Positions 8,041-16,789 of a DNA stretch of 63,514 nucleotides are shown one piece after another. The notes below the pieces were generated by a model that saw only the letters and a program-made list of their open reading frames with translations, was not told the origin of the DNA and did no database searches. Where the stretch lies: positions 1 through 63,514 of the forward strand of contig JAEEYP010000110.1 in NCBI GenBank assembly GCA_016288155.1. Direction: 5' to 3'. Every line of letters begins with the position of its first letter. The stretch's first letter is position 1. The DNA comes from Clostridiales bacterium (lineage in GTDB: Bacteria; Bacillota; Clostridia; Oscillospirales; CAG-272). The position numbers and the translations under genes are program-made.

Positions 8041-9129
8041 ATGAAGATCGGAGAAAAAATCAGGGAGCTGCGCAGAAAGCAGGGTCTGACGCAGGAAAAG
8101 CTGGCGGAACTGCTCGGTGTGTCCTTTCAGGCGGTATCGAAATGGGAGAACGGCATGAACGCTCCTGACCTCTCCCTTATCGCGCCGCTGACCCGGCTGT
8201 TTAACGTGACGGCGGACGAGCTTCTCGGGCTGACCGAAGAGGAGACCGACGAGCGGCTCTCATATTTCGAGGAAAAGTACGTGGATTTCTGGAAACGGTC
8301 GGATCGCGAAGCCGATCTGGAACTGGCAAAGCAGGCGGTCGCCGAATACCCGCAGAACGCGCGGTTTCTGCACTGGCTCGCGACGGATGAGTACCATACG
8401 GCGTTCGATGACGATTACAGAAGCGGCGGATCGAAGGAACATTTCACGAGATCCCTTGAGAGTTCGCTGAAGCATAATCTTATGTCCTACGAACTTGCCG
8501 ATGAGCAGGAGACGAAATATATTTCTCTGCACGGGATCGTGCTGAGTCTGACGCTTCTCGACCGCTTCGACGAAGCAAGGCAGTACGCGGAGCTTATGCC
8601 GGAGGAGTCACATATCACGCGGGACGATCTGATCGTCATGACGCTGCAGGGCGAGGAGAAGCGGACGTATCGGCAGGAAATGATTTTTGACGCATTCCAG
8701 AAATTTTTGGTACAGCTCTATTCTGTTTGGAGGATCGAGGAAAAAGACGCGGAAAAAAAAGCGGTCCTGCGGGAAGCGTATGCAGCCATGATCGAAAATG
8801 CCATACCGGATGGGAACTATCTGGTATTCAGCGGTCATATGTGCGATATCTGGCTATCCCGCGCTGATCAGGCGGCCGATGAGGGAGACGCCGATCGCGC
8901 CGTTCATGCCTTGCGCGAGGCGAAAAAGTATGCTGTGGAAGTCGATCGGCTGAAGCACACCGATTCGCCCGCGCAGTTCACCTGTCCGATGCTCGACAGC
9001 TTTGCGTATAATGCGTATGACCCGAAGGCAGAAGACTTCTATCTGGATTATTTGAAGGAACATCTTTCGCACAAGCGTTTCGATCCCATCCGTTCCGATC
9101 CGGCGTTTCAGCGCCTGATGCAGGAATAA
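8041..9129 (+). CDS. XRE-family transcriptional regulator with helical C-terminal domain
   Basis: A 362-residue protein. Residues 1-60 are a Cro/CI helix-turn-helix (GEKIRELRRKQGLTQEKLAE, VSFQAVSKWENG, PLTRLFNVTADELLG). The remaining 300 residues are helical and look TPR-like, as in many Clostridial XRE regulators that respond to peptides or to cell state. There is no transmembrane segment. AAGGAGG at 8031-8037 sets the start at ATG 8041; an upstream in-frame ATG at 7960 has no ribosome site. It stands alone, between the araM operon and the convergent glycyl radical enzyme. Target genes cannot be inferred. Confidence 0.9.
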   Translation: MKIGEKIRELRRKQGLTQEKLAELLGVSFQAVSKWENGMNAPDLSLIAPLTRLFNVTADELLGLTEEETDERLSYFEEKYVDFWKRSDREADLELAKQAVAEYPQNARFLHWLATDEYHTAFDDDYRSGGSKEHFTRSLESSLKHNLMSYELADEQETKYISLHGIVLSLTLLDRFDEARQYAELMPEESHITRDDLIVMTLQGEEKRTYRQEMIFDAFQKFLVQLYSVWRIEEKDAEKKAVLREAYAAMIENAIPDGNYLVFSGHMCDIWLSRADQAADEGDADRAVHALREAKKYAVEVDRLKHTDSPAQFTCPMLDSFAYNAYDPKAEDFYLDYLKEHLSHKRFDPIRSDPAFQRLMQE

Positions 9130-9161
9130 AAAAAAGCGGCGCGGCATTTTCATGCCGCGCC
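9128..9161. terminator. Bidirectional terminator
   Basis: GGCGCGGCA (9138-9146) pairs with TGCCGCGCC (9153-9161). The A-run at 9128-9135 becomes a T-run for the minus-strand glycyl radical enzyme gene. The plus-strand side has only a short CTTTC tract. Confidence 0.85.
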
Positions 9162-9185
9162 GTATACCTTTCATTGTAGGATCCC

Positions 9186-11498
9186 TTACTGGACCGCGCC
9201 GTAGCGCTTGATGATCTCGTCCTGGCTCACCGGATCCATCTCCACGAAGAAGGCGGAATAACCGCCGACGCGGACGATGAGGTCGCCGTGCCGCTCCGGA
9301 TGCACCTTCGCGTCGAGCATGTCTTCGAGGTTCGCCGTCGTGATCTGCGCCATCTGCCCGCCGTCCATCATGTAGGCGGTCATGATCGCTTCGATCTTCT
9401 CGCGCTGTTCCTCCGTCTTCGTCATGTCGCACGGGATGAGGACGTTGAGCGTCGTCCCGCCGATGCCCTTCTTGAGGGGCAGCTTCATGACGGAGGTGAG
9501 CATCGCCGTCACGCCGCAGTGGTCGGCGCCGGTGCGCGGGCCGATCGTGTTCCCGAGCGGCTCGCCCTTGAAGCGGCCGTCCGGCATCGCCCACGTCTTC
9601 TCGCCGAAGGAGATCCCGCCGGTGAGCAGCGAGCACGCGCCCGTGAAGACTCCGCCGCGCACGGAACGGTATTTCCCGATCTCGCTCCAGAAGGCGTCGA
9701 GGATGCGGCACATGTATTCGTCCGCGAGCGGATCGTCGTTGCCGTACTTCGGAGCCTGGTTGAGGAGCAGCTGCCGCTCCTTCTCGTAGCCCTCGAAGTT
9801 CGCGGCGATCGCGGCTTCGAGCGTTTCGGGGGAGATCTTCTTTTCGCGGAAGACGAGCTTGTCGACGGCGGCGAAGGAGTCCGCCGCGGCGGACGCGCCG
9901 GCCGTCTCGATCACGCCGTAACCGTACATCGCGCCGCCCTCGTCCATGTGCAGACCGCGCGCGATGCAGTCGTCCGTGAAGATCGACTTCACGAGCTTCG
10001 AGGCGTTCGCGGCGCGGATCTCCTGCCCGAGATTGCAGATGCGCAGGTACGGCGGGATGAAATGCTTCATCTGCTCGATGAACGCGTCCCACACCTCGTC
10101 GATGCTCTTGAAATCCGCGAGATGCCCGGTAGAGAGGCCCATTTTCACGCCGTCGAAGCGGTCGCAGCCGTCGTTGATCGTGTATTCGAAGATCTTGGCG
10201 AGGTTGAACGCGCCGTCCTCGCAGCCGAAGTTGCTCTTGCCGGGGATCTCGATCTCCTGGCAGCCGAGCGTCGTGTAGCTGCGGGCGTCCTCAAGCGAGA
10301 CGCCGTATTCGCGCAGCCCCTCGATGATGAGCGGATCGGAGGCGAGCGTCGGATCGGACATCCCCTCGCTCCACATTTTCACGATGAGCTTCATGAACGC
10401 CGGCGGGGTGTTTTCATCGATGCGCGCGACCATGCGCGGGTGAACGGTGTGGAATTTCCGTCCGATCTGGAGCACGAGGAAGGACACGTCGTTCGTCGCG
10501 TCCTCGCCGGTGCGCGGATCGACGCCGCCGAGCGGGAGATTGTGCACGCCGTGCTCGGCGAACTTGACGAAGATCGCGGCGATGATGTCTTCCGGCGGGA
10601 ATTTATCGCCCTCGCGGACGGACTTTTCATAGAACGGGTAGATGTACTGGTCGAAGCGTCCGACGCAGTCCACCCAGTCCCACAGAGAGTAGAACCACAC
10701 GAGCTGCACCGCCTGATAGAGCGTCTTCGGGCGGTTGACGGAGATGAAGCGGCAGTTCGCCGCGATGGCGGTGAAGCGCTCGCGCGCCTCGCCCTCGGAA
10801 TGCGCCGCCAGTTCCTCCGCCGCTTCGGCGTACTTGCAGGCGAACGCCGTGAAGCCCTCGAGAAGGATCGTCATCGCGCGGTACAACGCGAGCTTCTTCG
10901 GATCCTCCGTATTCGCTTCGTAGGCGTGGACGCGTTCGAGTGTCCCGCCGATGCCGTCGCGCAGCAGACGGAAATAGTCCGGCACGGTGTGTCCCTGATA
11001 GCCGCCGCCCCAGAAGAGCCGGCCGATGCTCTTCTTCTGCTTCTCATTGAACACCTCGCTGTAGCCGGGATCCATATGCTCCCAGCTCCGCGGGAACAGG
11101 CGCTTTTTCTGCTTTTTGATGCGCTCGCGGATCTCTTCGGCGTGTTCCTTGTACGCCGGGGCTTCCAGATGTTTGTCCGATTCGCAGATGCCCCAGTGGA
11201 AATGCTCCACGAGAGGGCGGAAAGGACGCGGCACGCCGACGAGGATATCGTTATGGTAGATCACCGGATCGCTCATCAGCCACGAGTTGACGATGCCCTG
11301 CGCCAGGCATACGACGTACGGCTCGTCGGGCATGCTTTCAAAAGCGTCGAGGAACGGCGTCTTGCCGTCCGCTTCCGGACCGGTCTCCGTTCCTTCTCTC
11401 GCCCAGCGCGGCTTGAAGCGCGCCTTGGCTTCGGCAAAGATTTCAAGGATTCTGTCCGACAGCTCGATCTGCTTTGAGGAATCTCTGTAATCGTTCAT
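9186..11498 (-). CDS. Glycyl radical enzyme (PFL/dehydratase superfamily)
   Basis: A complete 770-residue glycyl radical enzyme. The radical-bearing loop is RVGGYSAFF (Gly746) and the active-site loop is TTLGCQEIEIPG, with the thiyl Cys413 and Glu415. A Cys-x-Glu pair marks the dehydratase and lyase branches (glycerol/diol dehydratase, choline TMA-lyase) rather than pyruvate formate-lyase, which has Cys-Cys. The substrate is unknown. I start at the ATG at 11498, just after GGAGAGTAAG. The frame extends 17 codons upstream without a ribosome site. These enzymes need a radical-SAM activase and none is encoded in this window. A decayed copy lies immediately upstream at 11691-13134. Confidence 0.92.
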   Translation of the reverse strand: MNDYRDSSKQIELSDRILEIFAEAKARFKPRWAREGTETGPEADGKTPFLDAFESMPDEPYVVCLAQGIVNSWLMSDPVIYHNDILVGVPRPFRPLVEHFHWGICESDKHLEAPAYKEHAEEIRERIKKQKKRLFPRSWEHMDPGYSEVFNEKQKKSIGRLFWGGGYQGHTVPDYFRLLRDGIGGTLERVHAYEANTEDPKKLALYRAMTILLEGFTAFACKYAEAAEELAAHSEGEARERFTAIAANCRFISVNRPKTLYQAVQLVWFYSLWDWVDCVGRFDQYIYPFYEKSVREGDKFPPEDIIAAIFVKFAEHGVHNLPLGGVDPRTGEDATNDVSFLVLQIGRKFHTVHPRMVARIDENTPPAFMKLIVKMWSEGMSDPTLASDPLIIEGLREYGVSLEDARSYTTLGCQEIEIPGKSNFGCEDGAFNLAKIFEYTINDGCDRFDGVKMGLSTGHLADFKSIDEVWDAFIEQMKHFIPPYLRICNLGQEIRAANASKLVKSIFTDDCIARGLHMDEGGAMYGYGVIETAGASAAADSFAAVDKLVFREKKISPETLEAAIAANFEGYEKERQLLLNQAPKYGNDDPLADEYMCRILDAFWSEIGKYRSVRGGVFTGACSLLTGGISFGEKTWAMPDGRFKGEPLGNTIGPRTGADHCGVTAMLTSVMKLPLKKGIGGTTLNVLIPCDMTKTEEQREKIEAIMTAYMMDGGQMAQITTANLEDMLDAKVHPERHGDLIVRVGGYSAFFVEMDPVSQDEIIKRYGAVQ

Positions 11499-11556
11499 GC
11501 TTACTCTCCTGTTCCGGATATGCCGCGCGGGCGGCATAGAGATTTTCATTCATATT

Positions 11557-11585
11557 ATCATAGCACATACCGCCGCTTTTGTCAA
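11557..11585 (-). promoter_or_regulatory. Sigma-A promoter of the glycyl radical enzyme
   Basis: On the minus strand TTGACA (11580-11585), 17 bases, TATGAT (11557-11562), about 60 bases before the start codon. The surrounding sequence matches the promoter of the pseudogene copy at 13199-13227. Confidence 0.85.
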
Positions 11586-11621
11586 TACGCGGCGCTCATA
11601 ATTGCGTCCGACGCCGGATGC

Positions 11622-11656
11622 AAAAAAGAGGGAAGGCGGACGCGGACCGCCTTCCC
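11622..11656 (-). terminator. Terminator behind the glycyl radical pseudogene
   Basis: GGGAAGGCGG (11630-11639) pairs with CCGCCTTCCC (11647-11656). The minus-strand product ends in a TTTTTT run opposite 11622-11627. It separates the pseudogene from the intact gene. Confidence 0.88.
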
Positions 11657-11690
11657 GTATTTAGTTATCGGAGGCCTCGGAGGGATTCCG

Positions 11691-13134
11691 TCAGTCTCCC
11701 ATGATGCTGTATCGTTTGATGACCTCGTCCTGCATGGCGCTGCCGATCTCATTGAACAAAGCGGAGTAACCGCCGACGCGCACGATGAGATCGCGGTGCC
11801 GCTCCGGATGTACCTTCGCGTCGAGCATGTCTTCGAGATCCGCCGTCGTGACCTGCGCCATCTGTCCGCCGTCCATCATGCAGGCGGTCATGAGCGCCGC
11901 GACCCGTTTGCGCTCTTCCGCCGTTTTCATCGTGCTGCGGGGGGACGAGCACGTTGACCGTCGTCCCGCCGATCCCTTTCTTCAGAGGCAGCTTCATGAC
12001 GGAGGAGAGCATCGCCGTCACGCCGCAGTGATCCGCGCCGGTGCGCGGACCGATCGTGTTCCCGAGCGGCTCGCCCGCAAAGCGGCCGTCCGGCATCGCC
12101 CACGTCCGCAGCCCCCACCATACGCCGCCGCTGAGCAGCGAGCAGGCGCCCGTGAACGCGCCGCCGAGCGGCAGATTGTGCACGCCGTGCTCGGCAAACT
12201 TGACGTAGATCGCCGCGACGATATCCTCGGCAGGGAAGACGTCTCCTTCACGGACGGACCTCTCGTAGAACGGATACACGTACTGATCGAACCGCCCGAC
12301 GCAGTCTACCCAGTCCCACAGGGAGAAAAACCATACGAGCTGCGCCGCCTGATACAGCGTCTCGGGACGGTTGACGGAGACGTACCGGCAGTTTTCCGCC
12401 ACGGCGAGAAAGCGCTCGCGCGCCTCGCCCTCGGAACGTGCCGCCGTTTCCTCCGCCGCGTCCGCGTACGTGCGGGCGTACGCCGTGAAGCCTTCGAGGA
12501 GGACCGTCATGGCGCGGTAGAGGAGAAGCTTCTTCGGATCCTCCGTGTTCGCTTCGTAGGCGCGGACGCGCTCGAGCGTCCCGCCGATGCCGTCGCGCAG
12601 CAGACGGAAATAGTCCGGTACGGTGTGCCCCTGATAGCCGCCGGCAAAGAACAGGCTGCCAAGCGCGTCTTCCTGCTCCGGCGTGAAGAAGCGCGCGCAG
12701 CCTTCCCGGATGCGTTCCCAGCCGACGGGAAACAGGTGCGTTTTCTGCCGCTCGATCCGCCCTCGGAGTTCCGCTGCGCGTTCCTTGTAGGCGGGCCACG
12801 TCTCCCAGTCGGGATTTTCGTCGACGCCCCAGTTGAAATGCTCCACGAGAGGGCGCGCGGGACGGGGCACGCCGACGAGAACGTCGCTCGGATAGATCAC
12901 CGGGGCGCTTTCCGTCTACGAACGGACGATCGCGTGCGCGAGGCAGAGGATATACGGCTCGCCGGGCATCTCTTCGAACGTCGAAAGAAACGGCGTCTTT
13001 CCGTCCGGCGCCGGACCGGTCAGCGTTGCTTCCCGTTCGCCCCTCGGTTTGAAGCGCGCTTTCGCGTCGGCGACGATCTTTTGAGCGCGCGCCGAAAGAT
13101 CGATCTTCTTTGAGGGATCTCTGTAATCGTTCAT
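11691..13134 (-). pseudogene. Inactivated paralogue of the glycyl radical enzyme
   Basis: A second copy of the neighbouring glycyl radical enzyme with at least three lesions. First, codon 73 (TGG, Trp in the intact copy) is TAG at 12916-12918. Second, LPLGG (intact residues 321-325) is joined directly to AFTGACSLL (intact about 617-625) near 12160-12168. This in-frame deletion of about 290 codons removes the catalytic Cys-x-Glu loop. Third, there is a frameshift in a C-run near 11938-11944 just before KTAEERKRVAALMTACMMDG. The RVGGYSALF glycyl loop is still readable at the 3' end. The ATG at 13134, its ribosome site and its promoter are preserved. No active enzyme can be made from it. Confidence 0.93.
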
Positions 13135-13198
13135 GGTGCAGCCCCCGTTCACGATCCGCCGCGCGGACGAAAATGCCGTATCGTTCATACTGCGTATA

Positions 13199-13227
13199 AT
13201 CATAACACGCGCCGCCGCTTTTATCAA
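13199..13227 (-). promoter_or_regulatory. Promoter of the glycyl radical pseudogene
   Basis: On the minus strand TTGATA (13222-13227), 17 bases, TATGAT (13199-13204). The -35 context GCGTATTGAYAAAAGCGGCG is shared with the intact paralogue's promoter, so the duplication included the regulatory region. Confidence 0.75.
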
Positions 13228-13282
13228 TACGCGCGCCCGATTGCGCGGCGCGCCGGTAATCGTACAAAAAAGGCGTACCGCC

Positions 13283-13311
13283 TTGAAAGTCGGCTTCCGA
13301 TGTGCTACAAT
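13283..13311 (+). promoter_or_regulatory. Sigma-A promoter of the six-hairpin glycosidase
   Basis: TTGAAA (13283-13288), 17 bases, TACAAT (13306-13311). A tandem ATGTACA repeat (13310-13323) lies right after the -10, much like the GTACAC repeat behind the promoter at 4256. Confidence 0.78.
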
Positions 13312-13399
13312 GTACAATGTACACGGTATCCCGAAAGACGGATACCGGTCCCCGGCAAACACCGCACGACAAAACGTCAGAATCAGAAAGGAATCGCCT

Positions 13400-15301
13400 A
13401 TGTCACGCTGGAGAATCCATCCCACCGAGGAGGCTGTCGTCTGGGACGTCGCACCGGGCGAGCAGCATACGGACGACTATGAAATGGCAGGATATCGCTG
13501 CGCGTATATCGTGCAGTACGGCATGAACGAAAACGGCTTTCTCCTCACGCATCATCCGGTCTTCCCGTCGCTGCGTACCCGCCCGAACGATACGCACGCG
13601 TCCTATCAGCTCGACGTGCCCGCCGACCGCTGGCCGCTGCCCGCCGTGAACGGCGTCCCGGCGCGCGAGATCCTCGTCTCGGCAAAGCTGAACGGAGTAC
13701 TGCGTCTGGACACGAAGACGGACGACGGGGCGCTCGGCATCGTGCGCCGCTGCTTCCCGTCGACGGAGCTCCGCTGCGCGTACGAGCTCGTCACCGTGAC
13801 CGCGATCGGGAAGGAACCGCTCGCGTTCTCCCTCACCGCCGGGGACGGCGAGATCGGTTCCGTGATGGGACCGATGGGCGTCAATATTTGCGAGATCACG
13901 ACGGATATGGACGGCACGTCGGCGCTTCTGAAGCCGGGCGAGTCCCTGACGTATTCCGTCGCCGTCACCGGGCGCACGGCGGACGAGGCGCCGGAATACG
14001 ACGACGCGGAGACCGAGTACCGCCGCCGTCTGGCGCAGATCGACCGCCTTACCGCTCCGATGAAGCTGGAGACGGGGAACCGGGCGTTCGATCTCATGTT
14101 CCGTTTTGCGAAGATCCGCGCCGGAGAATCCGTGTATGACACCCGGTACGGTCTGATCCACTCTCCCGGCGGGTATGCGTATTACGCCGCTACGTGGTGC
14201 AACGACCAGGTCGAGTATTCCGGCCCCTATTTCGCCTATACCGGCGACGAGAACCTCATCGAGGCGGCGCTCAATGCGTACCGCATGTACATGCCCTTCA
14301 TGACCGACCGCTTCGATCCGATCCCGTGCTCCGTCATCGCCGAGGGGATGGATTACTGGAACGGCGCCGGAGACCGCGGGGACGCTGCCATGTATCTCTA
14401 CGGCGCGTCCCGCTTCGCTCTTACCGTCGGCGACCGCGGGATCGCAGAGGAGTTGTGGCCGGCGATCCGCTGGTGCGCCGAATACTGCGAGCGCAAGAAG
14501 AACGCCGCCGGCGTCATCGCCTCCGATAACGACGAGCTCGAGGCGCGCTTCCCGGCGGGCGACGCAAATCTCTGCACCTCGACGCTCACCTACGCCGGAC
14601 TGCTCGCCGCCGCGAAGCTCGCCGGAGAATTCGGCGACACGGAGAGGGCTGAGACGTACGTCTCCCGGGCAGGAGAGCTGCGCGGCGCGATCGAACGCGT
14701 CTTCGGATACGCCATCCACGGCATTCCGGCCTACCGGTACTATGACGGCTGCGAGGTCATGCGTTCCTGGATCTGCATGCCGCTCTGCGTCGGCATCTAT
14801 GACCGCGCCGCGGCGACGGTGCAGGCGCTGACCTCGGAATACCTCATGCGCACGGACGGGTTCCTCACCTCCGAGGGGAGGGAGACGCTGTGGGACCGCT
14901 CCACTCTGTACAGCCTGCGCGGCATCTTTGCCTCCGGCTTTACGGAAAAGGCGTGGGAGGTGCTCGACCGCTACGTGAACAACCGTCTGCTCGGCGAGCG
15001 CGTTCCGTACGCCGTCGAGGCGTATCCGGAGGGCGGCAGAAGGCAGCTTTCCGGCGAGAGCGCGCTGTACTGCAAGATCATCCTCGAGGGGATCCTCGAC
15101 ATGACGCCCGCCGGGATGGCGGCCTTCACGATCAAGCCGACGCTCCCCGCCGGGCTCGATCATCTGACGGTCACGAATGTCCGGGCGTTCGGTTCCGTCT
15201 TCGGCGTGACGCTCGACCGGGACGGCTGGCGCGTCGCCCGCTCCGACGGCGAACTGCTCGCCGAGGGGAAAAACGGGGAGGAAACGCTCGTCCGTCTGTG
15301 A
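13400..15301 (+). CDS. Six-hairpin (alpha/alpha)6 glycosidase
   Basis: A 633-residue cytoplasmic protein with no signal peptide. The N-terminal part (about 1-215) is a beta-sandwich. The rest (about 230-580) is an (alpha/alpha)6 barrel of the six-hairpin glycosidase superfamily, as in GH78, GH95, GH116 and amylo-1,6-glucosidase. Typical stretches are YGLIHSPGGYAYYAATWCND, EGMDYWNGAGDRGDAAMYLY and ESALYCKIILEGILDM. The exact CAZy family is not clear to me and the acid residues cannot be assigned safely. AGAAAGGAATC sets the ATG at 13400. The gene is divergent from the glycyl radical pseudogene, has its own promoter and terminator, and is probably monocistronic. Confidence 0.82.
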   Translation: MSRWRIHPTEEAVVWDVAPGEQHTDDYEMAGYRCAYIVQYGMNENGFLLTHHPVFPSLRTRPNDTHASYQLDVPADRWPLPAVNGVPAREILVSAKLNGVLRLDTKTDDGALGIVRRCFPSTELRCAYELVTVTAIGKEPLAFSLTAGDGEIGSVMGPMGVNICEITTDMDGTSALLKPGESLTYSVAVTGRTADEAPEYDDAETEYRRRLAQIDRLTAPMKLETGNRAFDLMFRFAKIRAGESVYDTRYGLIHSPGGYAYYAATWCNDQVEYSGPYFAYTGDENLIEAALNAYRMYMPFMTDRFDPIPCSVIAEGMDYWNGAGDRGDAAMYLYGASRFALTVGDRGIAEELWPAIRWCAEYCERKKNAAGVIASDNDELEARFPAGDANLCTSTLTYAGLLAAAKLAGEFGDTERAETYVSRAGELRGAIERVFGYAIHGIPAYRYYDGCEVMRSWICMPLCVGIYDRAAATVQALTSEYLMRTDGFLTSEGRETLWDRSTLYSLRGIFASGFTEKAWEVLDRYVNNRLLGERVPYAVEAYPEGGRRQLSGESALYCKIILEGILDMTPAGMAAFTIKPTLPAGLDHLTVTNVRAFGSVFGVTLDRDGWRVARSDGELLAEGKNGEETLVRL

Positions 15302-15367
15302 CGGCCGCCCGCGGAACGCACGGGGTACGCGACGCGTCCTGAATACACGGGATCCTTTGCGCAGAAC

Positions 15368-15401
15368 GGCGCGGCATCGGAAGATGCCGCGCCTGTTTTT
15401 T
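15368..15401 (+). terminator. Terminator of the six-hairpin glycosidase
   Basis: GGCGCGGCAT (15368-15377) pairs with ATGCCGCGCC (15384-15393), and GTTTTTT follows. The stem is almost the same as that of the terminator at 9138. Confidence 0.9.
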
Positions 15402-15439
15402 GCCATATCGTTTTTTTTGTATTTTTTTTTCGTTTTCAC

Positions 15440-15484
15440 TTGACAACGGCAGACTATTGTGATAGTATATACTACAGCAGTAGT
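15440..15484 (+). promoter_or_regulatory. Promoter with double BlaI-type operator
   Basis: TTGACA (15440-15445), 17 bases, TAGTAT (15463-15468). Two dyads cover it: ACTAT-TGTG-ATAGT (15453-15466), overlapping the spacer and -10, and ACTAC-AGCA-GTAGT (15471-15484), over the start site. Their centres are 18 bp apart. The two together form a near-palindrome centred on TATATA, ending in AGACTA and TAGTCT. The position right before a BlaI/MecI repressor gene strongly suggests autorepression. Confidence 0.8.
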
Positions 15485-15498
15485 CTGGAGGTGTGACA

Positions 15499-15855
15499 AT
15501 GAAAGATACACTCTACGACAGTGAAGCGAAGATCATGGAGATCCTGTGGGACAACGGCACGCTGCCCGCCCGCGAGATCGGCCGGATCGCCGCGGATTCC
15601 ATCGGTTGGAACAAGAACACCACCTATACGGTCATCAAGAAGCTGGAGGCGAAGGGATGCCTGCGCCGCGACGAGCCCGGTTTTCTCTGTACGCCGCTCG
15701 TGTCCCGCGAAGCGATGCGGCGGCGCGAGGCGTCCACGCTTCTGCATAAGGTCTTCGGCGGTTCACGCCGTGCGCTCTTTTCCGCGCTCCTCGAGGAGGA
15801 GACGCTGTCCGAGGCGGAGCGGGACGAGCTGCGCGCGCTGATCGATAAACGGTGA
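15499..15855 (+). CDS. BlaI/MecI/CopY family repressor
   Basis: A 118-residue winged-helix repressor: YDSEAKIMEILWDNGTLPAR, then NTTYTVIKKLEAKGCLRRDE (recognition helix and wing), then a helical dimerisation tail. BlaI-type proteins bind dyads as dimers and are released when a BlaR1-type membrane protease cleaves them. GGAGG (15487-15491) favours ATG 15499 over the GTG at 15493. The stop overlaps the start of the M56 protease gene by 4 bases. The double dyad at 15453-15484 is the likely operator. There is no beta-lactamase nearby, so the regulon is something else, probably the two following genes. Confidence 0.92.
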   Translation: MKDTLYDSEAKIMEILWDNGTLPAREIGRIAADSIGWNKNTTYTVIKKLEAKGCLRRDEPGFLCTPLVSREAMRRREASTLLHKVFGGSRRALFSALLEEETLSEAERDELRALIDKR

Positions 15856-16760
15856 CCGGGATGCTCGGCGAGTGCTTTTATTGGATCCTCAGCATGAGCA
15901 TCGGTGCCTCGCTTGCGGGGCTCGTCGTACTTCTCGTGCGGGCAATCCGGCGGATCCCGCGGCGCGTCACGGTATTTTTGTGGATCGCGCCCTTTCTCCG
16001 CATGTGCGTGCCGGTCGGGATGAACAGCCCGTACAGCGTGATGGTGCTGCTAACGCGGCTCGGCGCGCGGACGGTCAAGGTCATGGGCTCCGTTTCGTTC
16101 ATGAACGCGGCGGGAGCGGCGGAGAGTTATTTTCCGATCACCTACAAAACGGACGTGCTCGCGGGCGTATTCGGTACGGCGGCGCTCGTGTGGCTCGTCG
16201 GCGCGCTGTCGATCATTCTGACGCTCGCGATCCTGTACGCAGCGACGATGCGGGAGATACGGGACGAGCGTCCGCTCGATCCGCCGGTGTATCTGTCCGA
16301 AAAGGTTTGCGGCCCGGCGGTCTACGGGATCCTCCGCGCGCGGATCCTATTGCCCGTATCCTATGAGGGGAAGGATTGCCGTCACGTCCTGCGGCATGAG
16401 AGGACGCATATCCGCCGCCGCGACAATCTGTGGCGGATGCTCGGCTTCCTCGCCGCCGCGATCCACTGGTTCAATCCGCTCTCGTGGATCTTTCTGCGTC
16501 TGTTCTTGTCCGATCTGGAGCTCGCCTGCGACGAGAGCGCCGTGGCTGGGTATAACGAGGAAGAGCGGCGCGAATATGCCCGGACGCTTCTCTCGTGCGC
16601 CGAGGACAGGCGCCTCTGCGCCTCCGCCTTCGGCGGCGCGAAGATCCGTACGCGGATCGAGCGCGTGTTGTCCTTTCGGCGGATGACGGTCTTATCCGCC
16701 GTCTCCTTTGCCGTGCTGGCCGCGGCGGTCGTGTGCGTCCTCGTCACGAACGCCGGATGA
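15852..16760 (+). CDS. BlaR1-like M56 membrane metallopeptidase without sensor domain
   Basis: A 302-residue integral membrane protein. Helices are at about 8-30, 40-55, 103-130 and 195-215, plus a last helix at about 278-298. The zinc peptidase motif is HERTH (182-186), followed by LELACDESAV at about 222-231, as in M56 proteases. Classical BlaR1 and MecR1 have an extra extracellular penicillin-binding domain of about 250 residues after the last helix. Here the protein ends right after that helix, so signal sensing must come from elsewhere. GTG at 15852 overlaps the repressor stop; an ATG 3 codons later is possible. It is expected to cleave the upstream BlaI-like repressor. Confidence 0.88.
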   Translation: MTGMLGECFYWILSMSIGASLAGLVVLLVRAIRRIPRRVTVFLWIAPFLRMCVPVGMNSPYSVMVLLTRLGARTVKVMGSVSFMNAAGAAESYFPITYKTDVLAGVFGTAALVWLVGALSIILTLAILYAATMREIRDERPLDPPVYLSEKVCGPAVYGILRARILLPVSYEGKDCRHVLRHERTHIRRRDNLWRMLGFLAAAIHWFNPLSWIFLRLFLSDLELACDESAVAGYNEEERREYARTLLSCAEDRRLCASAFGGAKIRTRIERVLSFRRMTVLSAVSFAVLAAAVVCVLVTNAG

Positions 16761-16789
16761 AATATAACAATATTCGGGAGGGAATCGCA

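Noticed and set aside
12916-12918. Possible recoding of the TAG in the second glycyl radical enzyme (pyrrolysine or suppressor).
   Set aside because: The same gene also has a large catalytic-loop deletion and a frameshift, so it is a pseudogene regardless.
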